DNA of 64,000 bases from contig NZ_RHOR01000002.1 of NCBI RefSeq assembly GCF_003946625.1, positions 117,270 through 181,269 on the forward strand. The letters are read 5' to 3'. Positions 32,642 to 43,057 of the stretch are shown one piece after another. The translations under genes and the position numbers were made by a program. Under the pieces are notes generated by a model. The model saw nothing but the letters and a program-made list of their open reading frames with translations, was not told the origin of the DNA and made no database searches. Numbering within the stretch: position 1 is the first letter of the stretch; the number at the start of each line of letters is the position of its first letter. Source of the DNA: Companilactobacillus kedongensis (GTDB lineage Bacteria; Bacillota; Bacilli; Lactobacillales; Lactobacillaceae).

Positions 32642-33313
32642 GTGGGTCAAAAGATTAATCCAGTTGGATTCCGTGTCGGCGTTATTCGCGACTGGGATGC
32701 AAAATGGTACGCAGAAAAAGACTTTTCAACATTTTTACATGAAGACCTTAGAATTCGTAAGTATATTGAAGATAAACTTTCAAATGCTTCCGTTTCAAGA
32801 ATTGAGATCGAACGTACTGCAAAGAACGTTACCGTTTCAATTCATACCGCAAAACCAGGAATGGTTATCGGTAAGGGTGGTTCAGAAGTTGAAAAATTAC
32901 GTAATGAACTAAATAAGCTAGTTAACAGAAACATTCACATTAATATTATTGAAATTAAGAAACCTGATTTGGATGCAAAACTTGTTGGTGAGAACATTGC
33001 TCGTCAACTAGAAGCTCGTATTGCATTCAGACGTGCACAACGTCAAGCCGTTCAACGTACAAGACGTGCAGGTGCTAAAGGTATCAAAGTTCAAATCTCT
33101 GGTCGTCTAAACGGTGCCGATATGGCTCGTAGAGAATGGCATACAGAAGGAACAGTTCCTCTACACACATTGCGTGCAGATATTGACTACGCATGGGTAG
33201 AAGCTGCTACTACATATGGTAATTTAGGTGTTAAAACTTGGATCTACCGTGGTGAAATCCTACCAGCCAAACCAGTACATAATGATGCAAAAAACGAAGA
33301 GAAAGGAGAATAA
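32642..33313 (+). CDS. rpsC: 30S ribosomal protein S3
   Basis: 223 residues with the KH domain motif [15 protein letters not shown] (about 78-92) and the mRNA-entry helicase region. It starts at GTG 32642 behind TGGAGGTAA. The C-terminal Lys/Glu-rich tail overlaps the rplP ribosome site. Confidence 0.98.
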   Translation: MGQKINPVGFRVGVIRDWDAKWYAEKDFSTFLHEDLRIRKYIEDKLSNASVSRIEIERTAKNVTVSIHTAKPGMVIGKGGSEVEKLRNELNKLVNRNIHINIIEIKKPDLDAKLVGENIARQLEARIAFRRAQRQAVQRTRRAGAKGIKVQISGRLNGADMARREWHTEGTVPLHTLRADIDYAWVEAATTYGNLGVKTWIYRGEILPAKPVHNDAKNEEKGE

Positions 33314-33316
33314 TCT

Positions 33317-33748
33317 ATGCTAGTACCAAAACGTGTAAAACACCGTCGTGAATTCCGTGGAAAGATGCGCGGAGAAGCTAAGGGTGGTAAAAGTGTTGCC
33401 TTTGGTGAATATGGTTTGAAAGCACTCGATTCAAGCTGGATCACTAATAGACAAATTGAAGCAGCCCGTGTTGCTATGACTCGTTACATGAAGCGTGGTG
33501 GTAAGGTTTGGATTAAAATCTTCCCTCATAAATCATACACCGCTAAAGGTGTTGGAGTTCGTATGGGTTCTGGTAAAGGTGCACCTGCAGGTTGGGTTGC
33601 CCCAGTAAAACGTGAGAAAATCTTGTTTGAAATAGGTGGAGTTCCTGAAGAAGTTGCTCGTGAAGCCTTGAGACTTGCATCTCACAAATTGCCAGTTAGA
33701 ACAAAGTTTGTAAAACGTGAGGAAGTAGGTGGCGCTGATGAAGGCTAG
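33317..33748 (+). CDS. rplP: 50S ribosomal protein L16
   Basis: 143 residues ([24 protein letters not shown]...), positioned at the tRNA A-site and needed for 50S maturation. Starts 3 bp after rpsC and overlaps rpmC. Confidence 0.98.
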   Translation: MLVPKRVKHRREFRGKMRGEAKGGKSVAFGEYGLKALDSSWITNRQIEAARVAMTRYMKRGGKVWIKIFPHKSYTAKGVGVRMGSGKGAPAGWVAPVKREKILFEIGGVPEEVAREALRLASHKLPVRTKFVKREEVGGADEG

Positions 33749-33932
33749 TGAAATCAAAGAGCTAACTGCTGCTCAATTACAAGATAAAGTTAAAGAATAT
33801 AAAGAAGAACTTTTCAACTTGCGCTTCCAACAAGCCACAGGCCAATTGGAAAACACAGCTCGTTTAAATGCTGTTAGAAAGAACATTGCAAGATTAAGAA
33901 CTGTTCAAAACCAACAGAACAACGATAAATAA
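33738..33932 (+). CDS. rpmC: 50S ribosomal protein L29
   Basis: 64 residues ([31 protein letters not shown]...), a two-helix protein at the tunnel exit. ATG 33738 is chosen because it gives the family-typical start and has AGGTGG just upstream; GTG 33729 would add three residues. Overlaps the rplP end by 11 bp. Confidence 0.95.
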   Translation: MKASEIKELTAAQLQDKVKEYKEELFNLRFQQATGQLENTARLNAVRKNIARLRTVQNQQNNDK

Positions 33933-33955
33933 TAAACAGGAAGGGAGATATCAAG

Positions 33956-34231
33956 TTGAGCGAAAAACAAGAAGACCGTAACAGTCGTAAAGTATATCAA
34001 GGACGCGTTGTTTCAGATAAGATGGACAAGACAATTGTTGTTGTTGTTGAAACATACAAGAAGCATCCAGTTTATAAGAAGCGTGTAAGATATTCAAAGA
34101 AGTACTACGTTCAAGATGAGAATAACGAAGCTAAGGTTAACGATGTTGTACGTATCATGGAAACTCGACCTTTGTCAAAGACAAAGCGCTTCCGTTTATT
34201 AGATATCGTCGAGAAAGCAGTTATTATCTAG
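33956..34231 (+). CDS. rpsQ: 30S ribosomal protein S17
   Basis: 91 residues, OB fold ([33 protein letters not shown]), early 16S 5'-domain assembly protein. Start is TTG 33956 behind GGAAGGGAG. Confidence 0.97.
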   Translation: MSEKQEDRNSRKVYQGRVVSDKMDKTIVVVVETYKKHPVYKKRVRYSKKYYVQDENNEAKVNDVVRIMETRPLSKTKRFRLLDIVEKAVII

Positions 34232-34260
34232 TTTAAAACTGATGAGAGGAGGACCAAGAA

Positions 34261-34629
34261 GTGATTCAACAAGAAAGTCGTCTAAAAGTTGCAGATAACT
34301 CTGGAGCTCGTGAAATTCTAACTATTAAAGTTCTTGGTGGTTCAAACCGTAAGACAGCTAACATCGGAGATGTTATTGTTGCTACTGTTAAACAAGCAAC
34401 ACCAGGTGGCGTTGTTAAAAAGGGTGACGTCGTTAAGGCAGTTATCGTAAGAACTGTATCCGGTGCTCACCGTACAGATGGTTCTTACATCAGATTTGAT
34501 GAAAATGCTGCGGTAATTATTAACGCTGATAAGACACCTAGAGGAACTCGTATTTTCGGACCTGTTGCTCGTGAATTACGTGATAATGATTTTATGAAGA
34601 TCGTATCATTAGCACCAGAAGTTCTATAA
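34261..34629 (+). CDS. rplN: 50S ribosomal protein L14
   Basis: 122 residues ([26 protein letters not shown]...). It forms intersubunit bridge B8 and is the docking site of the silencing factor RsfS. Start is GTG 34261 behind AGGAGGA. Confidence 0.98.
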   Translation: MIQQESRLKVADNSGAREILTIKVLGGSNRKTANIGDVIVATVKQATPGGVVKKGDVVKAVIVRTVSGAHRTDGSYIRFDENAAVIINADKTPRGTRIFGPVARELRDNDFMKIVSLAPEVL

Positions 34630-34661
34630 AAAGATCAATATAATTCAGGAGGTGCTGAATA

Positions 34662-34904
34662 GTGTTTGTAAAAACTGGAGACAATGTTGTCGTTATTGCC
34701 GGTGATAGCAAAGGTACACAAGGCGTAGTTAAAAAAGCTTTGCCACGTGAAAACAAAGTTATCGTTGAAGGTGTGAATGTCGTTAAGAAACATTCAAAGC
34801 CAAGCAATACACAACCTCAAGGCGGAATCGCTGATGTTGAGAAAGCTATTAGCGCAACTAACGTAAAAGTTGTAAAGAAATCATCTGATAAAGAAGACAA
34901 GTAA
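34662..34904 (+). CDS. rplX: 50S ribosomal protein L24 (short form)
   Basis: 80 residues with the KOW motif near the N-terminus ([20 protein letters not shown]) and the KKHSKPSN loop. It lacks the ~20-residue C-terminal extension of the ~103-residue form; similarly short L24 proteins occur in other lactobacilli, so this is a lineage trait and not a truncation. Start is GTG 34662. Initiates 50S assembly. Confidence 0.96.
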   Translation: MFVKTGDNVVVIAGDSKGTQGVVKKALPRENKVIVEGVNVVKKHSKPSNTQPQGGIADVEKAISATNVKVVKKSSDKEDK

Positions 34905-34920
34905 GAAAGGAGAAAACTAA

Positions 34921-35463
34921 ATGGCTAATGCATTAAAAGAAATGTATGTAAAAGAAATTACACCATCAATGATGGAAAAATTCAATTACACATCTAACAT
35001 GCAAACACCAAAGATTGACAAGATCGTTTTAAACATGGGTGTTGGTGATGCTATTGCTAACTCAAAGAATCTTGATGAAGCAGTAGAAGAATTAGGACTT
35101 ATAGCTGGTCAAAAACCTTTGATCACAAAGGCTAAGAAGTCTATCGCCGGATTCAGATTACGTGAAGGTATGTCAATCGGTGCTAAGGTTACACTTCGTG
35201 GTGACCGTATGTATGACTTCCTTGACAAGTTAATTAATATCGCTTTACCTCGTGTACGTGATTTTCACGGTGTAGGTACTCGTTCATTCGATGGTCGTGG
35301 TAACTATACACTAGGTATTAAAGAACAATTGGTTTTCCCAGAAATCGATTATGATAAGGTTAACAAAATTCGTGGATTGGACATCGTTATTGTTACAACA
35401 GCTAACACCGATGAAGAATCACGTGAATTATTAACACAATTAGGAATGCCATTTTCAAAATAA
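34921..35463 (+). CDS. rplE: 50S ribosomal protein L5
   Basis: 180 residues; binds 5S rRNA and contacts S13 and P-site tRNA across the subunit interface. The VLNMGVGDA and [13 protein letters not shown] motifs are typical. Ribosome site AAAGGAG. Confidence 0.98.
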   Translation: MANALKEMYVKEITPSMMEKFNYTSNMQTPKIDKIVLNMGVGDAIANSKNLDEAVEELGLIAGQKPLITKAKKSIAGFRLREGMSIGAKVTLRGDRMYDFLDKLINIALPRVRDFHGVGTRSFDGRGNYTLGIKEQLVFPEIDYDKVNKIRGLDIVIVTTANTDEESRELLTQLGMPFSK

Positions 35464-35482
35464 TTAATGGAGGTCAAATTCA

Positions 35483-35668
35483 ATGGCTAAGAAGTCTCAA
35501 ATAGTACGTAATCACAGACCTGCTAAGTTCTCTTCACAAGAGTACACACGTTGCGAACGTTGTGGTCGTCCACATTCTGTATATCGTAAGTTCAAGCTTT
35601 GCCGTGTTTGCCTTCGCGAATTGGCCCACAAAGGTCAAATTCCTGGCATGAGAAAAGCTAGTTGGTAA
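35483..35668 (+). CDS. rpsN: 30S ribosomal protein S14, zinc-binding type Z
   Basis: 61 residues with the four zinc ligands Cys24, Cys27, Cys40 and Cys43 (CERC...CRVC). This is the short type-Z form; a zinc-independent paralogue often exists elsewhere in Firmicute genomes. 30S head protein. Confidence 0.98.
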   Translation: MAKKSQIVRNHRPAKFSSQEYTRCERCGRPHSVYRKFKLCRVCLRELAHKGQIPGMRKASW

Positions 35669-35693
35669 GATATTAAAAGAGGAGGTAAAATAA

Positions 35694-36092
35694 ATGGTCA
35701 TGACAGATCCTATTGCGGATTTTCTTACAAGAATCCGTAACGCAAATATGGTTAAACATGAATCTCTAGAAGTTCCTGCTTCAAACATTAAGAAGAGCAT
35801 GACAGAGATCTTGAAGAATGAAGGATTTATCAAAGATTACGAAATCATTGAAGATAACAAACAAGATGTTATTCGTATTGTCTTAAAGTATGGTAAGGAT
35901 CAACAACGTGTAATTACTGGTTTGAAACGTATTTCAAGACCTGGTTTACGTAGTTATGTAGATTCAGATAATGTGCCTAAGGTCCTTAATGGATTAGGTA
36001 TTGCTATCCTTTCAACATCAAAAGGTGTTGTAACTGACAAAGTAGCCCGTGCACAACGTGTTGGTGGCGAAGTTCTTGCATATATTTGGTAA
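35694..36092 (+). CDS. rpsH: 30S ribosomal protein S8
   Basis: 132 residues ([23 protein letters not shown]...). Central-domain assembly protein; in Escherichia coli it also represses the spc operon. Ribosome site AGGAGGT. Confidence 0.98.
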   Translation: MVMTDPIADFLTRIRNANMVKHESLEVPASNIKKSMTEILKNEGFIKDYEIIEDNKQDVIRIVLKYGKDQQRVITGLKRISRPGLRSYVDSDNVPKVLNGLGIAILSTSKGVVTDKVARAQRVGGEVLAYIW

Positions 36093-36122
36093 AATTTTTA
36101 AAAGATAAGGAGGTGCACGAAT

Positions 36123-36653
36123 TTGAGTCGTATCGGTTATAAAGTAATTGAAGTTCCAGAAGGAGTTACAATTACTACAAAAGATGAAGATATTACTGTT
36201 AAAGGCCCTAAGGGTGAATTAACAAGACATTTTGATCCAAAAATCAAGTTAACTCTTGAAGGTAAAGAAGCAAAGTTCGATCGTGAAAGTGATAATGATA
36301 AAGCTCTTCACGGAACAATGCGTTCAAACCTTAACAACATGATTCTTGGTGTTACAGAAGGTTTCGAAAAGAAACTTGAACTTAGAGGTGTTGGTTACCG
36401 TGCACAAGTTAAAGGTGACACACTAACACTTTCTGTTGGTTTCTCACATCCTGTAGTTATGGATGCACCTAAGGGTATCAAGATTGAATCACCTTCAAAT
36501 ACTGAAATCAATATTTCTGGTATCAGTAAACAAAAGGTTGGTCAATTTGCTGCCGTTATCCGCGACGTACGTCCCCCAGAACCATATAAGGGTAAAGGTA
36601 TTCGTTATGTTGACGAATATGTCCGTCGTAAAGAAGGTAAAACTGGTAAATAG
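36123..36653 (+). CDS. rplF: 50S ribosomal protein L6
   Basis: 176 residues with the C-terminal [24 protein letters not shown] signature; sits near the GTPase-associated centre. Start is TTG 36123 behind AAGGAGGTG. Confidence 0.98.
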   Translation: MSRIGYKVIEVPEGVTITTKDEDITVKGPKGELTRHFDPKIKLTLEGKEAKFDRESDNDKALHGTMRSNLNNMILGVTEGFEKKLELRGVGYRAQVKGDTLTLSVGFSHPVVMDAPKGIKIESPSNTEINISGISKQKVGQFAAVIRDVRPPEPYKGKGIRYVDEYVRRKEGKTGK

Positions 36654-36679
36654 TAAATAATTAGTATGAGGTGAAAATT

Positions 36680-37036
36680 GTGATTTCTAAACCAGATAAA
36701 AATAAAGCACGTCAAAAGCGCCAAAAACGTGTGCGTGCCAAGATCTCTGGTACTGCTGAGCGCCCACGCTTAAACGTATTCCGTTCTAATAAAAACATTT
36801 ACGCTCAAGTAATTGATGACGTAAAGGGTGTAACGCTAGCAAGTGCCTCATCTCTTGATAAAGAGGTAAAAGACGGTTCTAAAGTTGATGAAGCTGCAAC
36901 CGTTGGTGCATTAGTTGCCAAAAGAGCACAAGATGCTAAAGTCAGTGAAGTTGTCTTTGATCGTGGCGGATATATCTACCATGGTCGTGTACAAAGTCTT
37001 GCTGAAGCAGCTCGTGAAAATGGGCTAAAATTCTAG
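36680..37036 (+). CDS. rplR: 50S ribosomal protein L18
   Basis: 118 residues ([35 protein letters not shown]...). It binds 5S rRNA. GTG 36680 is preferred over GTG 36671 because the latter is part of the GAGGTG ribosome site and 118 residues is the family length. Confidence 0.95.
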   Translation: MISKPDKNKARQKRQKRVRAKISGTAERPRLNVFRSNKNIYAQVIDDVKGVTLASASSLDKEVKDGSKVDEAATVGALVAKRAQDAKVSEVVFDRGGYIYHGRVQSLAEAARENGLKF

Positions 37037-37054
37037 AAGGAGGAAACCAAATTT

Positions 37055-37555
37055 ATGACATATATCGATCCATCTCAAATGGAATTAGAAGATCGCGTTG
37101 TCTCAATCAACCGTGTCACAAAGGTTGTTAAAGGTGGACGCCGTCTACGTTTTGCTGCTATCGTAATCGTTGGTGACAAAGCTGGTCACGTTGGATTCGG
37201 AACTGGTAAAGCTCAAGAAGTTCCCGAAGCTATTCGTAAGGCTGTTGAAGATGCCAAAAAGAACTTAATTAACGTTCCTATGGTTGGCTCAACTATTCCT
37301 CACGAAGTTATTGGTAGATTCGGTGCTGGTAGAATTATGTTGAAGCCTGCTGTCGAAGGTTCTGGTATCGCAGCCGGTGGTGCTGTTCGTGCCGTCCTTG
37401 AATTAGCCGGTGTTGGTGATATTACAAGTAAATCACTTGGTAGAAATACACCAATCAACGTTATTCGTGCAACAATCGAAGGATTAAAAGAAATTAAGAC
37501 AGCTGAAAGCGTTTCTGAGATGCGCGGAATTTCAGCCCAAGAATTGCTTAACTAA
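37055..37555 (+). CDS. rpsE: 30S ribosomal protein S5
   Basis: 166 residues with the [25 protein letters not shown]-binding loop (spectinomycin region) in wild-type form. Shapes the mRNA entry channel. Ribosome site AGGAGGA. Confidence 0.98.
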   Translation: MTYIDPSQMELEDRVVSINRVTKVVKGGRRLRFAAIVIVGDKAGHVGFGTGKAQEVPEAIRKAVEDAKKNLINVPMVGSTIPHEVIGRFGAGRIMLKPAVEGSGIAAGGAVRAVLELAGVGDITSKSLGRNTPINVIRATIEGLKEIKTAESVSEMRGISAQELLN

Positions 37556-37572
37556 AAGAAAGGTGCGTAATT

Positions 37573-37758
37573 ATGGCTAAACTTAAAATTACTCTTATTA
37601 GAAGTGCAGCTCACCGCCTTCCTGCTCAACGTACAATTGTTAAAGAACTAGGACTCGGAAGAGTCAATAGCTCAGTTGTTAAGCCGGACGATCCTGCAAT
37701 CCGTGGTGCTGTATTAAAAATCGCTCATCTAGTTAGCGTTGAAGAAGTTAAAGATTAA
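37573..37758 (+). CDS. rpmD: 50S ribosomal protein L30
   Basis: 61 residues ([30 protein letters not shown]...), short bacterial form of L30. Confidence 0.97.
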   Translation: MAKLKITLIRSAAHRLPAQRTIVKELGLGRVNSSVVKPDDPAIRGAVLKIAHLVSVEEVKD

Positions 37759-37787
37759 TAAATTTTAAAAGATTAGGAGGTGCAAGA

Positions 37788-38228
37788 ATGGAACTAAACG
37801 AACTTAAGCCAAGTGCTGGCTCAAGACACTCAAGAAAGCGTCTAGGTCGTGGTACTTCAAGTGGCCAAGGTAAAACTGCTGGTCGTGGACAAAAAGGTCA
37901 ATTAGCTAGATCAGGTGGTAAAACACGTATTGGTTTTGAAGGTGGACAAATGCCATTGTTCCGTCGTATGCCAAAGCGTGGATTCAAGAATATCAATCGC
38001 AAGGAATACGCTATTGTAAACCTTAAAGATTTAAGCAAATTTAATGACGGTGCTGACGTTAATGTTGATACATTAAAAGAAGCTGGAATTGTTAAGAAAC
38101 AATTCAACGGAGTTAAATTACTTGCTAACGGAGAAGTTAGTGCTAAATTAACAGTTAAAGTTACAAAAGTTTCTGAAGCTGCTAAAAAAGCAATTGAAGC
38201 TGCTGGTGGAACTGTAGAGGTGATCTAA
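37788..38228 (+). CDS. rplO: 50S ribosomal protein L15
   Basis: 146 residues with the Gly/Arg-rich N-terminal extension ([21 protein letters not shown]) that penetrates 23S rRNA. The stop overlaps the secY start by one base (TAATG), coupling L15 and SecY translation as is usual. Confidence 0.98.
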   Translation: MELNELKPSAGSRHSRKRLGRGTSSGQGKTAGRGQKGQLARSGGKTRIGFEGGQMPLFRRMPKRGFKNINRKEYAIVNLKDLSKFNDGADVNVDTLKEAGIVKKQFNGVKLLANGEVSAKLTVKVTKVSEAAKKAIEAAGGTVEVI

Positions 38229-39523
38229 TGCTTAAAACTATCAAAGATGCTCTAAAGGTGAAGGAAATCCGTCAAAAGATCCTCTTTACCTTGTTGTTAC
38301 TTGTTATCTATCGTTTGGGATCACAAATTACGGTACCTGGGGTCAATGCTGCGGCAATGGACAAGGTTAGTTCTTCAGGGTTAGTTCCCCTACTAGATAC
38401 TGTTACCGGTGGTGGTCTTGCAAATTATTCTATTTTCTCAATGGGTGTTTCACCATTTATCACCGCACAAATTGTTGTTCAACTTTTACAAATGGACATT
38501 GTTCCAAAGTTTGTAGAGTGGAGTAAACAAGGTGAGGTTGGTCGTAGAAAACTAAATCAAGTAACGAGATATTTGACGATTGTTTTAGGTTTTGTTCAAT
38601 CAATCGGTATTACTGCTGGTTTTAACCAACTTAGTGGTTTAGGACTTGTAAAATCTCCTAATATTCAATCATTCGCTACTATCGGTATTATTTTGACCGG
38701 TGGTACAATGTTGCTTACTTGGATTGGTGAACAAATCACTGATAAAGGGCTAGGTAACGGAGTTTCTGTTATCATCTTTGCCGGTATTATTGCTAGATTC
38801 CCTAACGGGGTTTACCAAATTTACCGTGACAACGTGATCAACTCAAGTTCTGCTGACTTAGTTAAGAATATTGCATTCATGGTTGGATTGGTTATAGCTG
38901 TTCTGATCGTTGTACAATTTGTTACATATGTACAACAAGCTAACAGAAGAGTGCCAATTCAATATACAAGACGTGCAGCCGGAAGTGGTAGTGAAAGTTT
39001 TCTACCATTAAAAGTTAACGTTGCTGGTGTTATTCCCGTTATCTTCGCTAGTTCATTTATTGTTACACCTCAAACTATTTTGATGGCGTTCCAAGCAAAT
39101 CACAGTGAAGATACATGGTATCAAGTATTAACAAATATATTCAGTATGCAGACAACAACAGGATCCCTGCTATACACATTGCTGATTGTGTTATTCACAT
39201 TCTTCTACGCATTTGTTCAAGTAAATCCTGAAAAACTCGCAGAAAACTTACAGAAACAAGGGGCTTATATCCCTGGTGTCTGGCCTGGTAATGAAACAAT
39301 TAAGTTCATGTCAGGTATTTTGATGAGACTGTCAACTGTTGGTTCAGTATTCTTAGGATTAGTTTCATTGCTTCCATTACTAGCCGCTAATATCTTTGGC
39401 TTACCACAGTCTATCGGACTTGGTGGTACAAGTTTATTGATTATCGTCGGTGTAGCATTGGAAATGGATCGTCAATTAAGAGGTCTATTGATGAAGCGTG
39501 AATACGTTGGTTTTATTAGATAA
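38228..39523 (+). CDS. secY: Protein translocase subunit SecY
   Basis: The 431-residue, ten-helix channel of the Sec translocon. Residues include the plug region ([27 protein letters not shown]) and cytoplasmic loops that bind SecA and ribosomes. Coupled to rplO; adk follows after 14 bp, the conserved spc-operon order. Confidence 0.97.
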   Translation: MLKTIKDALKVKEIRQKILFTLLLLVIYRLGSQITVPGVNAAAMDKVSSSGLVPLLDTVTGGGLANYSIFSMGVSPFITAQIVVQLLQMDIVPKFVEWSKQGEVGRRKLNQVTRYLTIVLGFVQSIGITAGFNQLSGLGLVKSPNIQSFATIGIILTGGTMLLTWIGEQITDKGLGNGVSVIIFAGIIARFPNGVYQIYRDNVINSSSADLVKNIAFMVGLVIAVLIVVQFVTYVQQANRRVPIQYTRRAAGSGSESFLPLKVNVAGVIPVIFASSFIVTPQTILMAFQANHSEDTWYQVLTNIFSMQTTTGSLLYTLLIVLFTFFYAFVQVNPEKLAENLQKQGAYIPGVWPGNETIKFMSGILMRLSTVGSVFLGLVSLLPLLAANIFGLPQSIGLGGTSLLIIVGVALEMDRQLRGLLMKREYVGFIR

Positions 39524-39537
39524 TAGGAGATGTGACA

Positions 39538-40191
39538 ATGAATATCGTATTGATGGGTTTACCCGGAGCTGGTAAAGGTACTCAAGCTGAAAAAATTGTT
39601 GAAGATTTTAATGTAGTTCATATTTCAACTGGTGATATGTTTAGACAAGCTATGGCTGATGAAACCGAAGTTGGTCTAAAAGCTAAGAGTTTTATGGACA
39701 AAGGTGAGTTAGTTCCTGACGACGTTACCGAAGCTATTGTTGAAGAGCGTTTGGCTAAAGATGACGTTCAAAAGAATGGATATATGCTTGATGGATTTCC
39801 GAGAACTCTTGAACAGGCAAATGCTTTACAGACAATTGCAAAGAATGTAAACAAACCAATAGATGCTGTCATCTATATTGATGTAAAGCCTGAATCATTA
39901 GTTGATCGTTTATCTGGAAGATATATTTGTTCTAAATGTGGAGCAACTTATCATAAGATTTATAATCCTACAAAGGTTGAAGGAACTTGTGACGTCTGTG
40001 GCGGACATGATTTCTATCAACGTGATGATGATAAACCAGAAACTGTAAAGAATAGATTAAAAGTTAATATTGAAATGAATACACCATTAATTGATTTTTA
40101 TGATAAGTTAAACTTGTTATATAAGATCAATGGTGAACAAGAAATAGATGAAGTTTATAACGAAGTAAAAAAAGTTTTACAAAGTCTGTAA
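39538..40191 (+). CDS. adk: Adenylate kinase (zinc-LID form)
   Basis: 217 residues; interconverts ATP + AMP and 2 ADP. P-loop [10 protein letters not shown] (7-16), AMP-binding DGFPRT (85-90), and a LID domain with four cysteines (Cys131, Cys134, Cys151, Cys154) that should bind structural zinc as in Gram-positive enzymes. ATG 39538 is used because it gives the canonical [10 protein letters not shown] start behind AGGAG. The stop codon lies inside a terminator hairpin. Confidence 0.97.
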   Translation: MNIVLMGLPGAGKGTQAEKIVEDFNVVHISTGDMFRQAMADETEVGLKAKSFMDKGELVPDDVTEAIVEERLAKDDVQKNGYMLDGFPRTLEQANALQTIAKNVNKPIDAVIYIDVKPESLVDRLSGRYICSKCGATYHKIYNPTKVEGTCDVCGGHDFYQRDDDKPETVKNRLKVNIEMNTPLIDFYDKLNLLYKINGEQEIDEVYNEVKKVLQSL

Positions 40192-40199
40192 AACTTTTT
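40169..40199 (+). terminator. Terminator overlapping the end of adk
   Basis: A perfect 13-bp stem, AAAAAGTTTTACA (40169-40181) / TGTAAAACTTTTT (40187-40199), loop AAGTC. The adk stop (40189-40191) is in the 3' arm, so ribosomes finishing adk would cover the hairpin. Confidence 0.75.
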
Positions 40200-40210
40200 A
40201 CTTTGAATTG

Positions 40211-40239
40211 TTTACATAACTAAAAAATTATTGTATAAT
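40211..40239 (+). promoter_or_regulatory. Internal promoter for infA-rpmJ-rpsM-rpsK-rpoA-rplQ
   Basis: TTTACA (40211-40216), 17 bp, TATAAT (40234-40239), right after the adk terminator. Confidence 0.75.
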
Positions 40240-40286
40240 TTCGCGGTATATGCAGGCGAATTTCATCCCGATGGAGGTTAATGTCT

Positions 40287-40505
40287 TTGGCAAAAGAAGA
40301 TGTCATTGAAGTAGAAGGTACAATTTCAGAAACATTGCCTAATGCAATGTTTAAGGTAAAACTTGAAAATGGGGCAACTGTATTGGCTCATGTATCAGGT
40401 AAAATCCGTATGCACTATATCAGAATTTTGCCCGGTGACAAGGTTACCGTGGAATTATCCCCTTATGATTTAACCAAGGGAAGAATTACATATAGATACA
40501 GATAA
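40287..40505 (+). CDS. infA: Translation initiation factor IF-1
   Basis: 72 residues ([28 protein letters not shown]...), one S1-type OB fold that blocks the A site during initiation. TTG 40287 gives the canonical IF-1 length and is 9 nt from GGAGG; ATG 40281, two codons earlier and only 3 nt from GGAGG, is the alternative. Confidence 0.93.
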   Translation: MAKEDVIEVEGTISETLPNAMFKVKLENGATVLAHVSGKIRMHYIRILPGDKVTVELSPYDLTKGRITYRYR

Positions 40506-40536
40506 TAATTTATTTTAATGGAATGGAGGTTCCAAC

Positions 40537-40653
40537 ATGAAAGTAAGACCATCCGTTAAACCTATGTGTGAGCATTGTAAGGTAATCAAAAGACGTGGAC
40601 GCGTCATGGTTATTTGCTCTGCAGATCCAAAGCACAAACAAAGACAAGGATAA
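40537..40653 (+). CDS. rpmJ: 50S ribosomal protein L36, zinc form
   Basis: 38 residues ([20 protein letters not shown]...HKQRQG) with zinc ligands Cys11, Cys14, Cys27 and His33. ATG behind TGGAGGT, between infA and rpsM as in all Firmicutes. The shortest gene in the window. Confidence 0.97.
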   Translation: MKVRPSVKPMCEHCKVIKRRGRVMVICSADPKHKQRQG

Positions 40654-40676
40654 TATAAATATAGGAGGTGCAATTA

Positions 40677-41042
40677 ATGGCTCGTATAGCAGGTGTAGAT
40701 TTACCTCGTGATAAGAGAATCGTTATTGCCTTAACATACATTTTTGGTATTGGTAATACAACAGCTCAAAAACTACTTAAAGATGCCGGTGTTTCCGAAG
40801 ACGTTCGTACAAGAGATTTAACTCCTGATCAAGAAGATAAGATTCGTGCAGAAGTTGATAAAGTACGTGTTGAAGGTGACTTACGTCGTGAAGTAAGTAT
40901 GAATATCAAGAGACTACAAGAAATTGGCTCATATCGTGGTATGAGACACAGACGTGGATTGCCCGTTAGAGGTCAAAACACAAAGAATAATGCAAGAACT
41001 CGTAAAGGTAAGAAAGTATCTATCGCGGGTAAGAAGAAGTAA
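40677..41042 (+). CDS. rpsM: 30S ribosomal protein S13
   Basis: 121 residues ([26 protein letters not shown]...). It bridges the 30S head to the 50S and touches P-site tRNA with its basic tail. ATG 40677 follows AGGAGGTG; GTG 40668 is part of that site and was rejected. Confidence 0.97.
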   Translation: MARIAGVDLPRDKRIVIALTYIFGIGNTTAQKLLKDAGVSEDVRTRDLTPDQEDKIRAEVDKVRVEGDLRREVSMNIKRLQEIGSYRGMRHRRGLPVRGQNTKNNARTRKGKKVSIAGKKK

Positions 41043-41064
41043 TTATAAGATAGGAGGTTAATTC

Positions 41065-41451
41065 ATGGCACAAAACAAAGGTCGTAAACGCCGTACTAAG
41101 AAACATATTGAAGCCGGAGTTGCACATATCCACTCTACTTTCAATAACACTCTAGTTATGATCACTGATGTCAACGGAAACGCTGTTTCATGGTCATCAG
41201 CTGGTGCACTAGGATTCAAAGGAAGCCGTAAATCAACACCATTTGCTGCACAAATGGCTGGTGAAGCTGCTGCTAAAGAATCAATGGAACAAGGTATGAA
41301 AACAGTTGAAGTAGCTGTTAAAGGTCCTGGTTCAGGTCGTGAAGCTGCAATTCGTTCATTACAATCTACTGGATTGGAAATTACAGCAATTCGTGACGTT
41401 ACACCAGTTCCACATAATGGTTCACGTCCTCCAAAGCGTCGTCGTGTATAG
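41065..41451 (+). CDS. rpsK: 30S ribosomal protein S11
   Basis: 128 residues with [19 protein letters not shown] and the basic PPKRRRV C-terminus; forms the 30S platform near the E-site mRNA. Ribosome site AGGAGGT. Confidence 0.98.
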   Translation: MAQNKGRKRRTKKHIEAGVAHIHSTFNNTLVMITDVNGNAVSWSSAGALGFKGSRKSTPFAAQMAGEAAAKESMEQGMKTVEVAVKGPGSGREAAIRSLQSTGLEITAIRDVTPVPHNGSRPPKRRRV

Positions 41452-41520
41452 AATGGTTTTGGTTTTATACCCATATGAACTAAGCTACACACATTTCGTT
41501 TTGAAAGGGGAACTAACCGA

Positions 41521-42459
41521 ATGATCGAATTTGAAAAGCCAACGATTACTGCTGTCGAAGAGAGCAGTGACTATGGTAAATATATAATCGAACCGTTGGA
41601 AAGAGGATATGGTACAACACTTGGAAACTCTCTACGTAGAGTTTTGCTTGCATCATTACCTGGTACAGCGGTATCAGACATTCAAATAGATGGTGTATTA
41701 CATGAATTCACAGCTATTGATGGTGTAATTGAAGACGTTACTCAAATCGTACTTAACGTTAAAAAGTTAAACTTAAAATCTCATGCTGAAGACGGACTTA
41801 AAGCTGAAGTTGACGTAGTCGGCCCAGCCACTGTTACAGCTAAAGACATTAAAGCTGATGATGATTTAGAGATCCTTGATCCAGAACAATTTATTTGTAC
41901 TGTTTCCGAGGGTGGACATTTCCACATGCAATTAACTATTAAAAATGGTCGTGGATATACTCCTGCAGAACAAAATAAAACCGACGAAACACCTATCGGT
42001 GTTTTACCAGTTGACTCAATATTTACTCCAGTAGATAAGGTTAACTACCAGGTTGAAAACACTCGTGTGGGTAAGAGAAACGACTTTGATAAGTTGACCA
42101 TTGATATCTGGACAAATGGTTCTATTGGACCACGAGAAGCTATTAGTTTATCTGCTAAAATTCTTACAGAACACTTAACTAGTTTTGTGAACCTCACAGA
42201 AGAAGCTAAGAGCGCTGATATGATGATCGAAAAAGAAGAAACACAAAAAGAGAAGAAACTTGAAATGACAATTGAAGAATTGGACTTATCAGTTCGTTCA
42301 TACAATTGTTTGAAGCGTGCCGGTATTAATACTGTGCAAGAGCTTACTGAAAAATCTGAAGCTGATATGATGCGTGTTCGTAACCTCGGACGTAAGTCAT
42401 TGGTTGAAGTTAAAGAAAAGTTATCTGATCTTGGATTGTCATTAAAGCAAGAAGACTAA
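41521..42459 (+). CDS. rpoA: RNA polymerase alpha subunit
   Basis: 312 residues: N-terminal dimerisation domain (about 1-230), flexible linker rich in Lys/Glu, and C-terminal domain ([31 protein letters not shown]..., about 248-305) that binds UP elements and activators. Encoded between rpsK and rplQ, the invariant alpha-operon position. Confidence 0.98.
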   Translation: MIEFEKPTITAVEESSDYGKYIIEPLERGYGTTLGNSLRRVLLASLPGTAVSDIQIDGVLHEFTAIDGVIEDVTQIVLNVKKLNLKSHAEDGLKAEVDVVGPATVTAKDIKADDDLEILDPEQFICTVSEGGHFHMQLTIKNGRGYTPAEQNKTDETPIGVLPVDSIFTPVDKVNYQVENTRVGKRNDFDKLTIDIWTNGSIGPREAISLSAKILTEHLTSFVNLTEEAKSADMMIEKEETQKEKKLEMTIEELDLSVRSYNCLKRAGINTVQELTEKSEADMMRVRNLGRKSLVEVKEKLSDLGLSLKQED

Positions 42460-42487
42460 AAGTTAAATTTAAACAGGAGGTATAGAC

Positions 42488-42868
42488 ATGGGCTACCGTA
42501 AATTAGGACGTACAAGTTCTCAAAGAAAAGCAATGTTACGCGATTTAACTACTGATTTAATCATTAATGAACGTATTGTTACAACTGAAACTCGTGCTAA
42601 GGAAATCAGTCGTACAACCGACAAAATGATTACCTTAGGTAAACGTGGCGACTTACATGCTCGTCGTTTAGCTGCTGCTTACGTTAGAAACGAAGTTGCT
42701 AATATTACAGAAGATGATGATGCGGTTGTTATTCAATCAGCACTTCAAAAATTGTTCAGTGATATTGCACCTCGTTACGAAGATCGTAACGGTGGATATA
42801 CACGTATTTTGAAGACTGCACCTCGCCGTGGCGATGCAGCTCCAATGGTTATTATTGAATTAGTTTAA
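42488..42868 (+). CDS. rplQ: 50S ribosomal protein L17
   Basis: 126 residues ([24 protein letters not shown]...), tunnel-exit region protein. Last gene of the ribosomal cluster; an L17 downstream element follows. AGGAGGT site. Confidence 0.98.
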   Translation: MGYRKLGRTSSQRKAMLRDLTTDLIINERIVTTETRAKEISRTTDKMITLGKRGDLHARRLAAAYVRNEVANITEDDDAVVIQSALQKLFSDIAPRYEDRNGGYTRILKTAPRRGDAAPMVIIELV

Positions 42869-42887
42869 TTAATAATCGTTTATTAAT

Positions 42888-43000
42888 AAAAAAATCAGTC
42901 ATTCTGATAAATTAGTGAGTGTTAAGATGATGGCAATTGCCAAGTCTATCTCTGAGATCCTTTGAAAAGGGGACACTAATTTGTCGAATGATTTTTTTTT
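42888..43000 (+). ncRNA. L17 downstream element with terminator
   Basis: A long imperfect hairpin directly 3' of rplQ: AATCA..CATTC and AAATTAGTG (42894-42917) pair with CACTAATTT and GAATGATT (42974-42992), enclosing about 56 nt with an inner GGCAATTGCC, then ending in a long T run to 43000. Position and shape match the L17DE RNA family known from lactic acid bacteria and Listeria. Function unknown; it probably also terminates the operon. Confidence 0.75.
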
Positions 43001-43057
43001 ACCCAAAATGTATTTTTTTCGATATGATAGAATTAGCATATTATAAGGGGTACTCAA

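Noticed and set aside
34662..34904. L24 as a truncated or frameshifted gene
   Set aside because: An 80-residue L24 ending in a charged tail is known in other lactobacilli; no remnant of the longer C-terminus follows.
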